In this document: positions 22,234 to 34,720 of the stretch, piece after piece
Layout: every line of letters begins with the position of its first letter
Numbering within the stretch: the stretch's first letter is position 1
Assembly: GCA_963931865.1 (NCBI GenBank)
Contig: OZ007507.1
Coordinates: 10,823,533 to 10,887,532, forward strand
Length of the DNA: 64,000 bases
Direction of reading: 5' to 3'
Source of the DNA: Axinella damicornis
Taxonomy: Eukaryota; Porifera; Demospongiae; Axinellida; Axinellidae
Made by a program: the position numbers and the translations under genes
Notes under the pieces: generated by a model
What the model was told of the DNA's origin: nothing
Seen by the model: only the letters and a program-made list of their open reading frames with translations
Database searches by the model: none

Positions 22234-25200
22234 CCTAATGAACCGGATCCTCTCGTGTTTGAACCATGACAGCCAGCCTTTGATCTGGTGGTAATTACTC
22301 ATGCAATGGGCACTCATTAATTTTCATGGTAAATATCATAATTGACATCCAGGTGAACTATGTGAACTGCTTGGTATGTGTCCAAAGGGAAGCTCATAAC
22401 ACACGTAGCATGTATAAATGATAAATACATCTCCTGGAGGAGCAGTCAACTTCCAAGAACTGCTACTACCCAAGTGTCCCTGGAAGGTAGGGGGGCTGGA
22501 TACTAGCTAATATGGTGAAGTCACTGATATGCTACATTCTATGTTGAAGGGAATGGTGCTTGCATATCAGTTTGCATTGTACATCTCAGGCAGGGGTTAT
22601 TCCAACTTGGAAATGATTTTCAAGACTACATACGTACAATCACACATCAGACTCTGTAAATTTAAATCTAAACTGAGTCCTCTCAGTCTACAATAATATC
22701 AAAGGCTGTTAAAATCATTCCTGCAAGAACAGAAGATAATTAACTCTTTACCAACCAATGACAAATCCACACTGGTAGTGATCCCAGTTTCATTCCCAGG
22801 TCACTATGACGTAATCGAACCACGCTGTGTTGAGAATCAGAGTTGTAGCTGTCTAGCAGCCCGATCCAGCTACGTACTAACTTGACTTGCCAGGTTATGT
22901 CTGTGGTAGAAGCTGGATCTATTACGTCAGGAGCTTATGAGCGCTGCGAAGCGGCGCTCATAAGCTCCTGACATAGTAGATCCGGCTTCTACATTATGGG
23001 CTCCTGACTACGTCGACTCGGATCGAGGTTATGTGGTTTATCCTCCTTGGGAAAGTTTAGCCTCGGCTTCACCTCGGCCAAACTTTCCCGCAGAGGATAA
23101 ATCACAAAACTTCCGCTTCGATGTAGTAGATCCTATACTTCTATGAATTGGAAGGCTTGACGTACGCATTTATAGCAAAGAAGGCGGTAAAACCTGACAA
23201 AAACAATGATAATCATCTTAGATTTGGGATATGGTTTCCAGTCCGTAAGCATAGTTGGACATCTTAGTATTGCTCCTAAGACCCTTGCTATCATGCACTA
23301 TTCTGCTATTACTTATAAACCACATAAACAATGTTGTTATTATGATAGCAGAACACCAAAACATTAACTGGAAACAAGGTAGGATGATAGCCACCACTGG
23401 AAACTACGTAATGCAAACAGACGTGCTGGGAGCTTTGTAGCTACACTTAATAAATTTATACCATTTAAAAAAAAAAAAATTTCTATACCATTATCTGCCT
23501 CCTACTTTTGGTATTCTGCTAGCCCCTACATCTTGTTACATTCTCATTGGCACCTTCTATGATGCAGCAGCATGCAAAAGTGTATGCTCATATCAGAGCA
23601 TGGACAACTAAACTATTACACTTCCAGCACTGGCTGAAGAAGTGACCCAGGCATCTGTTGATGCACCAAGTCAACCCATCTCTGGATAAACAACAAAACC
23701 AACTCTACTGTAGATAATATTGTCCCAGCCACAATTGAAGTAAGCGTACTCTCTAAAAGTAAGTGCTCTAGGGAATGGATAATATGAGCGGATGTGCTTA
23801 GGAGTAGCCTCATTTAGATGTAGTAATAATGCTATTCAAAGTATATGAATAGCATTATTACTACAAAAACTAATTTTCCAGCTATGTTTGGCCTCTCCAG
23901 CCCTGTGGACATGTGTACACCCACAAATTAGCAGGCATGCTCACACTCACCCACGCAGGTGCCGAATTGGATGGAATTGAAGGTTCCTCTCTTAAGCTGC
24001 AATGCCATTCCATGCCTTGGTGACATGGATGCACCCATCCACACCACTATAAATAGAAGATTCCACCCGGCAGACTCACCCACCTCCCCTTGCCCTACCA
24101 TTCCTGCTCACAGAACCTAAGTCCCAAGGACTTTGCTGGAAGTGACATCACAAGCTGAATAAAAGACTCATGCCGTCTATAGATGGCTTCATAGGTCAAC
24201 CTGTCTAACGTGGGCCAAATATATTTGGCCTCATTAGAGAGGTGGCTGGAATATAGGTGACCTCTGTATGGCGGTCGTGTGAAATTTTAGACCTCATTAC
24301 AAACATTCTTGTGAAACTGAACAACTTCGATCCATTTTTGCGTGTTCAATTTGGCACTTTCTGTAATATTAAATGCACGTGCGCACTCGCTGGCCATTAT
24401 TGGCAGTGTGTTATAGCGTGCTTGGGGTGGAGCAACGTGACCCCATTACGCATTACGCAGGTGACCGCTATAGAACGACAGGAGTCTGCAGGTTCAAATT
24501 TCGGGACTTTCCCGCAAAGCGGAGATGACCACCTTATTCAGGTGACCGCTAAGGCAGGTTTCACCGTAATTACTCTTCAACAGCATGAATTGAGATACCG
24601 TGGGTAAGTAACTTCTACAATGTAACAACCTGGCAGGCAGGTATGTTGACACATTCCGTTTGCATAACATGATTTATAATTCTGATGGCTTTACATACCA
24701 CCTTAAACTACCCAACTGTCAGTGATGCACTCTGACATTTGATGTCAGCTTAGCAATGACAGCTAGTGACTTTCAGAACCATCCACTAACCTTGGTATTG
24801 TCCATGTGAGGTTTCATCACAACTCACAAATGTGTGCATGTGAGATGATACCTCAACCCTCGCTGTTCAGAACATGCATGTCAATGAAGAATATAGGGCC
24901 TGGGTTTCCCTATACAGATTCTCTGTGTTAACATTTCACAAAGATCAAGGCAGAGGCAGAGTATGAATGATCTTGTTTGGTACCTAAGTAAACTTCCTGA
25001 GTTGCTATAGGGAACCAAGAATCCAGCAGTTAGAGGAAGCACCGCATTACACATAATTATATACATGGTGTGGGAACTCAGTAATAGCTGTGAATAATGT
25101 TAAGGTGAGCTAATTTCATTTCGGATAGTTGAGAGGAGTGGGTGTGATCTCATGCCAGTATAGCCTAATTGTATTATGGGCATTATGTACAGCTGAGTTG

Positions 25201-27715
25201 ATGAAAATAAATCTTTCACTATAATTATTGGATAGTCAGTTATACAACTGGTGGTCAAGTCAGTTAGGTTCATGGCTAGTTCAGACTCCAGATGCTCTAG
25301 ACAACTCTGCTCGACCTGTGGTTATGCGGTCGGAACGTACCCACCCTATGTTAACTTGACATCATTCATGATACCAGACCTCCCCCTTTTGTTCTTCACT
25401 TCCATGTATTCTTGTATTAAACCAAAGACCAATAAATATAGGGTAGATCCGCATGGGGATGAGGCTAATGAAACAGATTACTTCCTCACCAACTATGTAC
25501 AAACGAGATAAAATGAGCCTGGTTTCCTGCAGGTTTTTGTTGCAGTAAATGAGACTGTAAATGAGGTCAGCAAAATCTTCCCTTGTAGCAATGTCCACTG
25601 TCATCAGTGCCAGCCATACCTGACTGGATTAATAAGGGATGCTATTAACATCATTTCCTAGAAAGATACCGTGGGTAAGTAACTTCTTCAATGTTACAGC
25701 CTGGCAGGCAGGTCTGCAGACAAGGCATACAACTTCCACTTGCATAACAGTGATGATATACAACACCACATTCATCATCAGTAATTCTGACTAGTTCAAT
25801 AATATTGCCTTTGCTATATAGCAGTTCCTCATCACCATGTTCCCTTATAAGGCATGTGATACTAAGAGGAAGCCATATAACAACCAGTCATTGATTTAGT
25901 ATTCATGCAATGGCCACTTAAATCATCCTTGCAATTTGTACCATAATGGACACATCCTTGTGTGCTATACACACTACAATGTGAACTGGCCTTCCAGTAG
26001 TACACATACATAACTGAGGGGGGCACCTTACATGTTATGTTTAGAAGTTCTAAGCCAAGCTTGATTTAGAATCTGAACACACTTACGTAAGTATAGTTCT
26101 GAGCCAAAATTCCATCCTCCAGCATACATTCATACATGTAGCACAAGTGACGATGCATATCATTATACTCCTGGTATAGGAAAAATTGTGCCGCGTAATT
26201 AATCTAAATAATTAATAAACGTTTGACTACTTCGGGATGGCCTACAAAGATTCTGACTACACCGTCGTGATCGCTATGCTGCAGTGACACAACCACACAA
26301 TAATTGTGCTGAAACTCACCTTGGGTGGTGGAGATACAAGCACTTTTGTTGTGTCGTCGGCCGCCACTGCTCAATCGCTCTCTTCGACGTTGGTTGCCAG
26401 TACAGCCTTACGAAGGCCCCACAAAGATTCTGACCACACAGCCGTGATCGCTATCGTTCACTGACGCTTACATGCCGAGACTCACCGTGCTGGCTAAGTT
26501 ATGAGTGCTGTAATAATGTCTTGTCTTCCTTTTGGTCGCCATTGCTCGCGATCAACTGAGCGTGGTTGCCACGTGGCATGGGCGTTAATTGGAAACTAGC
26601 GCTACGGCGAGTCGCAACTGGGGTTGCAACGTGGCTTATACCAGGAGTGCGGTTGCCCCTAGCTCGTACAAGTGTAAAAAAAAACATTTGGATAGCATAA
26701 CAGGAGTTGCCTAAGAAGACAGTGTCGCGAAAAACCATCACGAAGTATTGCACCAGAAAGTTGCCAAACCGCCAAAATCGGTTTTGCTTGCTTCTTCTTC
26801 AGACGGGGTAGTTCAAAACTGTCTGACTCTCTCATGACGTATGGTTTTCACACAAATCAGCAGCATTTACACCGAGCAGTGCACGACCCCATCGCAACTT
26901 TGAAGTCTCAACTAGCTTAATAAGCCGGGGATTGGTTTAGTGGTCAAGCTACACCAGCTTGTAGCTTCACAGTGCTGGTAAACACATACATGGCAGAGAT
27001 AATCATGAGAAGAGATAATATTGCGATTGCATGAAATTTGCATCATGAGGCTAGAGTAGCCAATCCATTTTTGGGCATGAGGCACTTGAAACCACCCACT
27101 CAATGGCTATGGCTTCATCTGCAACGCCATTTCTTCGTTTGTACGCATGCGCCTAGAGCAACTTTGACCTTTGAACTCAAAATTGTGTACTGTGTGTGGA
27201 GTGAATGTTATCAAGTATGCTGCTACAAAAGTGTGAGGTAAACAAGTGCAAAATACATTGGAGATGTAGGGATAACAGAAGAGATGACATAAACAGTTCA
27301 GTATACAACCACCTGCATATCGAGGAAAGGTATGTAAGATGGGGTTGTATACCTTAAATTTTGTTGTTCTGCTATCCCTACATCTCCATACATTTTTTAC
27401 ACTTGTAGTTAATATAGGCCAATTAATCATGCACAATAGGTGCATAGTTGTTACAATTACGACCTCAGAAAGGGAAGTGTAGCGTACAAGTGTATAGTAC
27501 ACGTGTACAAGATTTCCACTACAGCAGGTGGTACGTATACACATCACCTGTCATAGGCACAGTGCACTATTTTGTACACAACAGTTTGCACCACTACAGT
27601 CCGGAGGCGGGGGTGCAATATTTTGTACACAACAGTTTACAGTCCGGAGGCGGGGTGTAGGGCTGGTTGACGGGAGGTGGGGGTGGGGGCTTTAAGGACG
27701 GGTTAGACGTTTCTG
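22234..27715. repeat. Haplotype B module sequence, no gene supported
   Basis: Collinear with 7650-13600 of haplotype A, minus the foldback, about 70 bp at A 8345-8415, and the stretch around A 9424-9700. It carries the same landmarks and the same two hairpins (22909-23102). Nothing coding is supported. Confidence 0.6.
23820..23864. repeat. Perfect 19 bp hairpin at a deletion junction (haplotype B)
   Basis: GTAGTAATAATGCTATTCA at 23820-23838 is exactly complementary to TGAATAGCATTATTACTAC at 23846-23864. The right arm is the normal flanking sequence, found in haplotype A near 9714-9733 as GAATAGCATAATTATTACTAC. The left arm therefore looks like a snap-back copy of it, joined to a truncated TAGCCTCAT foldback. 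Confidence 0.8.
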
Positions 27716-27734
27716 TTATAGATACTCGGGGTCC

Positions 27735-28244
27735 TGCTAGCTGTAGTTGGCCATGCACAATAGGTGCATAGTTGTATACAATTATGACCTCAGAAGGGAA
27801 GCATAGTGTACAAGTGGGGAGAGTGAACACCCAGACGCCCTTAGTCGTATTTGGCATTACATCACTAGTAAGGGGCTCCAGTACATAATTGGATCATTAT
27901 AATTATTCATGCTAGCTGTAGTTGACCATGCACAATAGGTGTATACAATTATGACTTCAGAAGGGAAGCACAGTGTACAAGTGGGGAGAGTGAACACCCA
28001 GACACCCTTAGTCGTATTTGGCATTACATCACTAGTAAGGGGCTCCAGTACATAATTGGATCGTTATAATTATTCATGCTAGCTGTAGTTGGCCATGCAC
28101 AATAGGTGTATACAATTATGACTTCAGAAGGGAAGCACAGTGTACAAGTGGGGAGAGTGAACACCCAGACGCCCTTAGTCGTATTTGGCATTACATCACT
28201 AGTAAGGGGCTCCAGTACATAATTGGATCATTATAATTATTCAT
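27735..28244 (+). repeat. 167 bp tandem repeat, three units (haplotype B)
   Basis: Units start at 27735, 27911 and 28078. This is one unit fewer than haplotype A, a copy-number polymorphism by unequal exchange or slippage. Confidence 0.95.
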
Positions 28245-29191
28245 TAACCCTGCTACTCAGTTGCTAGGATAGTTAGAATCAGGGAAGCAAGAATCAAGGA
28301 TGTGACTTAACGACATGATACAGATTGGATGAAGCACCTGAGGCAAAGCATTACACAATGTATTATAAGACAAAGTATCATACAAACAAACGATAACACG
28401 AGGTATTCCTTCCCAAAAATTAATGATTACACTACGTAACGTATGACACAGAGTAATTAAGTACTACAATTGTGAGTAAATTAGGGGGTAGAGTACCGAA
28501 CAACGACTGGTTTGCTGAGCTCGACTACTATGTAGGTCAATAGTGCATAGTAGGTAGGAGTAGTCAGAATCTGCCGAAGTTCGTGACCGAGACGCAATAA
28601 TTTTAATCACACATCCTATACCTACTAAGTACTATAGTTATGGATATGAAGTGAAATTATGCTGCTCAATAAGTACCTTATACTCACACAGTTGTAAGGT
28701 CTTAATGAGAACCACAGGCCTGAAATGTACAGAACCACAAAACTAGTTGTATAAATCATGGCAATTAAACTAATTCAGTAGGCAACATGCTCCATATTGT
28801 GATACGGTGAGGAGGTTATGCATAGGTACATGTTCACAGTAGCAATTTTAATAAATACTACACTACTAATTCACCCACAGAAATTGAAATGCAGAATGCA
28901 CAAGACAGAAGAGAGGAAGGGTGAGGGAAGAAAGCACATCACTCGGTTCCCCAAGCACACATTCAATGGACGTAGCCTTAAGTGGCGGAAATTATGTGGT
29001 CGTCATGTTAGCCATGTTAGCCATGCATCATGCACTGTCATGTAGCATAGATTTTAAGGACAGACATAACTCAGGAAATGAGGAAATTGCTTAGTACCAA
29101 TTATGCTACTGTTTCCCTCACTGTTCCGATTCATCTCGCTTGTGGTTTCTTATGTGATAAAAATAATGTGACACAGTCCTGAGGTTTTGTT

Positions 29192-31248
29192 TCATTGGTG
29201 GAGCCTGTAAATGAGGTCACTATGCAGTGTCATCAGTGCTAGCCATAATACCTGCATGGATTAAATCACTACGGGATCAATATTACTCTTCAACAGCATG
29301 AATTGAGATACCGTGGGTAAGTAACTTCTTCAATGTCATAGCCCAGCAGGCAGGTATGTAGACACAGTCTGTTTGCATAACATGATATTATGGTTCTGAT
29401 GACTTTACATAATACGTACCTTAAACTACCCAACTATCAGTGATGCTCTCTGATGGCTTAGTAATGACAGTGACTTTCAGAACCACCGTATAGCACCAAA
29501 TTTTCGAGGGACAACATTTTCGCAGATTGGCTTTTTACAAATTTTTCGCGAATTGAGGGTTCTGGTTAGCCACGCCCAGTCTGATGCAGCTGCAGCCGCC
29601 GCGCGCAACTACGTAGTTGTTGTGACACGTGTGCGTGTTGAAACAAGGTTTGGCAAACGAAACGTTCAGCATTGAGGCGATGGTTCGTGGGTACCACGTG
29701 TACCAAGACAGCTGGGATGCAACTATCGTGGAACAGTTACCTCTGTGTAAGAGAGAGCCTGGGAACCGCAAGGATCTCTTCGCCATGGTAGTGGTGAGAC
29801 TGTCGGTCATGTGCCAAAGAAGATATTGAGTGTGTGCTCCACGTTTTTGCTGCATGGTGGTACAATTCACTGTCAAGTGATAGCCTCTGGCCGCTACTAA
29901 GTATTGAAAAATTTGCGAGCTTAATTTTCGCAGTCTGAGACCAATCTGCGAAAACCGCGAAACTTATGTGCCTTGAAAATTTGGCGGAATACGGCATATC
30001 CACTAACCTTGATATTGCATGTCCCTGTGAGGTTTCATCACAAGTCACAAATGTGTGAATGTGAGATGATACCTCAACCTTCACTTCAATAGCTGTTCTA
30101 TTTGGAACATTCATGTCAACAAATAATGTAGGGCCCTGGTGGTGGGGGGTTTCCCTATACAGATGCACTACTCCATCAAGGTTAACATTTCACAAAGGTC
30201 AGAGGCAGAGGGAAAGGCTATACATGTAATATAAGTGATCTAGCTTGCTACTTAAGGAGTTGCTAGGGAACCAAGAATCCAGCAGTTAGAGGAAGCCCCC
30301 AAGACTGCATTACACAAAGTGGTGTGGGAACTCAGTAATAGCTGTGAATAATATTAAGGTGAGCTAATCTCAATTTGAGAGGAGTGGGTGTACATATGAT
30401 ATTATCTCATGCCAGTATAGCCTAATTGTATTATGGGCACTATGTACAGCTGAGTTGATGAACATAAACCTTTCACTATAATTATTGTATTGTCAGCTAT
30501 ACAACTGGTGGTCAGGTCAGTTAGGTTCTTGTGTTCCACGGCTAGTTGAGACTCCAGATGCTCTAGACAACTCTGCTTGACCTGTGGTTATGCAGTCAGA
30601 CCGCACCCACCCTACGTCAACTTGACGTTATTCATGTGGGGAATGACACCATAATGAAGCAGTTTACTTCCCATCAACTACACATTAAAATTAATGAGCC
30701 TGGTTCAGGTTATTGTCTCATTGGTGGGAGCCTGTAAATGAGACTGTAAATGAGGTCAGCAAACCTTCCCTTGTACCACTACCCACTGTCATTAGTGCCA
30801 GCCATATTCATTAATACGGGATTGATGTAATCACCCTTCAACAGCATTTCCTAGAACCGTAATTTTACAGCCTGGCAGGCAGGTAGGGAGACAAGGTAGG
30901 TACAACTTCCACTTGCATACCACCATATTCATGACTGGTAACTCTGATGACTTTACATACTAGGTATTATACCTTCATGTTAGATACATCCAGGATTTAT
31001 AATTGTTGCCAAGCAACTCAGGATACCAACAAGCATGAACTTATTATTGACAATTAGACAGTGGCACTGTAGGAAGTTATTTGAAGGTTAAATACTGTTA
31101 CATCCAGCCCTGTACACTGTGGTTAGCATTGTTGCTTCATGGGGGGCTTTACCAATGAAACTCCCCATGAAGCAACGCACTGTCCAGAACGTCTGGAGAT
31201 GACTCAGATGAGGGGATAGCAGAACAGCAAACAGTAACAATAGTGCAT
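29192..31248. repeat. Further diverged module copies
   Basis: Unique to the right contig. Landmarks recur at 29330 and 30865 (GGCAGGTA/GG), 30040 (CACAAATGTGTGAATGTG), 30255 (TTGCTAGGGAACCAAGAA) and 30499 (ACAACTGGTGGTCA). A palindromic patch at 29495-29990 has GCGAAAA/TTTTCGC elements. A 143-residue minus-strand open frame at 29737-30168 runs across module landmarks and is not supported as a gene. Confidence 0.6.
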
Positions 31249-31551
31249 CTTACGTGACCCTCAAAGAATCAGACGCCTCAGAATCGATCACACGTGACTG
31301 AATATTAAATCGCATAATGCTCACTTACGTAAGTGCGCATTATGCACAGTTTTGAAGATCAATGGCTGTTTCGAGTCAGTGAGTAGCACTAAGTACCAAT
31401 TCTTGTGCATTTCGGAGTTAGTGATTGCACTCAGGCAATGTAGTTAACGTTCTCGGGCGGATAATGCACTCACCTTTGGCTCGTGCATAATCTCGCCCTC
31501 AACATTGCCCTCGTGCACTAAAACCCCGTAATGCATTGCAAACTGGTATTT
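31249..31551. repeat. Dispersed palindromic element, copy 1
   Basis: Shares its full layout with 39098-39350: CACGTGACCCTCAA.GAATCAGACGCCTCAGAA, ATTAAATCGC, an internal GTGCATTAT palindrome, CTCGGGC(G/A)GATAATGCACTC, GCTCGTGCAT and AAACCCGTAA(T/C)GCA. The motifs are self-complementary (GCACTTACGTAAGTGC-like), which suggests a foldback MITE. Confidence 0.7.
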
Positions 31552-33112
31552 AAATGCTAACCATAAGAGCTACCAGTGACTGTGGAATTACCCACTGTGG
31601 AATCCATTCAAGTCTCAATTTCACTGCTGGAGGGCTAGTGCAACAGGTAGAACTGACAAACTCATTTTTCGGAATGATACCTCAGGTCCTATGAACTCAT
31701 TTGTGCATAGGATACACCAGCTTATCAATCCTTTCCAAATCAGTAATAACAGAGACCGTAGCTATAGTTGTCCTGCTGAATACATTGCATAGCAAAAAAA
31801 TTGTAGTGATTCCTAACGAACCATATCCCCTGGGTGTATGATAATAATTATGATACCACTGGTGCACTATGAACAAGCCACACAACATGCTGATCATGGA
31901 AGTAATTATTCACGCAATGGGCACATTTCCTAAGTCTGAATATCCCATGGCACTGACAGATGGCAATGATGGTGACCACCCACCATCTTTGATACTGTCT
32001 ATGGGAGGTATCTCACAACTCACTAATGTGTGGGATAGTACATACCGAGATTATCACAAGCTTCACTTCAATAGCTGTCTGTTCAGAAGACACATATCAA
32101 CAAAGAATGTATACAGCCCTGGTGATGGGGGGAATTCCCTCTACAGACTCTCTCAGAGTTAACATTTCCCAAACCTCAGAGGCAGTAAGTGGGAGTATTA
32201 TTCATGAGTTACTAGGTGATCTCGTTTTGCTCCTTAAGCAAACTTCCTCAGTTGCTAGGGAATCAAGAATCCAGCATGTTAGAGGAAGCACCTAAGTCCA
32301 GCATATTGTCAGCATTATGGCGCAACAGCTGTGAATAATGTTGCATATCAGAAGAAGAGTGGGTGTACTTGCTGTGATCTCATGGCACAGTATTCTAATG
32401 GTGGGCACTACAAAGTGGCTTTTTGCAGCATGATTTGAATTGATGAGCATAAAATTATCTTCCACTACACTGAATTGCCAACACAGCTATACAGATGGTG
32501 GTTAGGGCATTCAGCCCTAGAAGCAAGTTTCTTCTCTCTATTATTGAAAATAAAGCTGTCAATTTTTAGCAAACTCACCTTGTGCAGAGGGTCAGTGATG
32601 CATTAGTTAGGAAAGTGTAAACCATGCAGTATCAGACTTGGTGAACTACGAGGCAGCTGACTGCATGAACTCACAGCCGATACCTGAGGCTTGGGGTGAA
32701 CATTACTTCAAGCAATAGCTGACAAGTTTTTAAACATTTTGGTGAAAGTGTGAATCAGCAGGAACCTGCAAACTTGGCTTGGGTTCACTTATTAGGCGGA
32801 ATTCAACTTGCATATGATGTTAAGAGGAAGCCATGCAGTCATTGATCTTAGTATTATTCATGCAATGGCCACTTAAATCAACACAGCAATTTCTGCCAAT
32901 TTGTATCATAATGGACACATCCATGTGTGTTTTAAGCAAAGGAGATGTTATTGTACATCGTAAACTACATTGTAGCCATGCAGTTGTACCTGAGGGGAAG
33001 GTACTTCGCATGTAAAGTCTTTACAAAATTAAGAGGCACTCTTGTAACTTGGGTCTAGTGATCATGACCTGATAATCAGCTCTAGGAGGGGAGGAGGGAG
33101 TGGGCAATGAGT
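31552..33112. repeat. Module copy, no gene supported
   Basis: Landmarks include CAAGAATCCAGCATGTTAGAGGAAGC (32268), CAGATGGTGGTTAGGGCATTC (32492) and GAGGAAGCCATGCAGTCATTGATC (32823). An inverted counterpart of 32270-32540 lies at 37200-37620. Short open frames at 31869-32295 and 32833-33015 lack support. Confidence 0.55.

Positions 33113-33143
<31 letters not shown>
33113..33143. repeat. Homopolymer G31
   Basis: Thirty-one consecutive G residues preceded by GAGT and followed by AGGTTCAAC. It coincides with a breakpoint in module homology. Its length is likely inaccurate in any assembly. Confidence 0.9.
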
Positions 33144-33144
<1 letters not shown>

Positions 33145-33668
33145 GGTTCAACATTTCAATAAATATTATATTCGGGCTACTGCTAGTTTGTAATGTTGCC
33201 CACTTCACCACGCACAATATGCACAATATCTGCATAATATAATGCTAATTAGTTCAATAGTAGAGGTGCATGAGTTCAGATATTGGTATAGTCTATGCAT
33301 TGCACTATGCGATAGTAAACGTGATGCATTACCACCATCACTATCCTTATGCTACTATTTACAACTTTGTGGTGTAATTGAGCAAGGTGACATGTAACTG
33401 AAACAGACTACTTCCCCACCAACCACACGTATGTACATGTACGTACCAGTGTTCTCGCTAGGCTTCTACGGAAGGACACTGTGCCCTTTGGCCTGTGCCC
33501 TTTGTGGTCTGGTCTGAAAGCACAATGTGCCCTTTGCCAGCATCTGCAGTTGATTAGTTTTTAGCAACCACTTCAAATACATGGCTTCACAAGGTTACTG
33601 ACCAGCATGAATTTCTGGTGAGAACACTGGAACGTATGTATTAGGCTATCAGCATCGTGTGTTGTTTC

Positions 33669-34720
33669 CTATGGAATACAAAGCGCGACAAAAATCCCTA
33701 GTGTTAAATCCGAGTTACCAGTACTCGATTTTTGACCTCAACAGTAGATTATCGATTTCTCAATTCGATCTCAGTTATCGATTTTCGATTTCTCAGTTAT
33801 CGATTATTGATTTCATGTTTAGATATTCGCCAGAATCCCTAGTGTTAGATCCGAGTTACCAATGCTCGATTTTCAGTAGATTATCGATTTCTCAGTTCGC
33901 GATTATTGATCTCAGTTTTAGATATTCATTCTTCTCGGTTGTCGATCATCGTTGAGTTTGGCTACACGCCCAGCGTTTCGTTGCTTGCAGGCGTGGGACT
34001 GGGAACGAGGCTAGGCCGGCGGCTGTGCCTACCTAGCCTAAGTCACATGACCTAAGCAAACCAATCAGATGCAAGCTTTGAAAAAGGCAAGCACAGCATC
34101 TACATGTACTGAGGATTTCAGGTTGCTTCTCCCATTCAAGAAATTAGCGCATGCTCATAGCTAAGTATTGCCATGGAAATGGCCTTTGCACTTGACTAGG
34201 TTCCATTGTGCACTCGTTTACGGCAAAACAGCTACGCCATATATATAAACGGCGAAGGCGCACACCGCACACTCTCGTCAGTGCCATGCGCCGAAATTTG
34301 AAGTGAATCGCAACTTGAAATCCTACGATCCTCAGTCTTGTCTAGTCTCGTGCCCAGACCCAACCTGGGTACAGGTACCAGGTCTGGGCGCGAGACTGGT
34401 CCTAATCGAGAAGCGCAAAGCAATAATCGAGAATAGCGAAGCGATAATCGAGTACTGCTGAGCGAACATCAAGAACTGAGAAATCAATAATCAACTGTTA
34501 GGATCGAAAATTGAGCACCGGTAGGTCAAATCAAGCACGATGATTGCCAACTGAGAAGAATAACTGAGATCAATAATCGAGAACTGAGAAATCGAAAATC
34601 GATAACTGAGATCAATAATCGCGAATTGAGAAATCGATAATCTACTGTTGAGATCAAAAATCGAGTACTGGTAACTCGGATTTAACACTAGGGATTTTTG
34701 TCGCGCTTTGTATTCCATAG
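33669..34720. repeat. 1.05 kb element with ~280 bp inverted repeats
   Basis: CTATGGAATACAAAGCGCGAC at 33669 is matched by its complement ending at 34720. The arms contain internal tandem reiterations of an ATCGATTTCTCAGTT / GATTATTGATCTCAG type motif. The ~450 bp centre includes a lone CTGGGAACGAGGCTAGG half-site and, at about 34346-34400, its own hairpin (TCTCGTGCCCAGACC / GGTCTGGGCGCGAGA). Open frames in both arms are mirror translations of the same repeat and not genes. Probably a non-autonomous foldback transposon. Confidence 0.8.

Larger units (their letters stand above)
15442..29191 (+). repeat. Right copy of the 13.8 kb near-identical block (haplotype B)
   Basis: Collinear with 1413-15241. 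It carries the B version of the secreted-protein gene (19624-20493), lacks the foldback at 8049-8275, and has an extra insertion at about 21554-22233. It has a deletion with a hairpin filler near 23820 and three rather than four 167 bp repeat units. Past 29191 the sequence continues uniquely, as expected if this contig extends beyond the overlap. Confidence 0.85.

Noticed and set aside
31869..32295. Overlapping open frames around 90-97 residues
   Set aside because: They fall in module repeat sequence with conserved non-coding landmarks; no splice or homology support.
33659..34718. Two similar open frames in opposite orientation (98 and 75 residues)
   Set aside because: They are the two arms of one inverted repeat, translated from low-complexity ATCGATT motifs.
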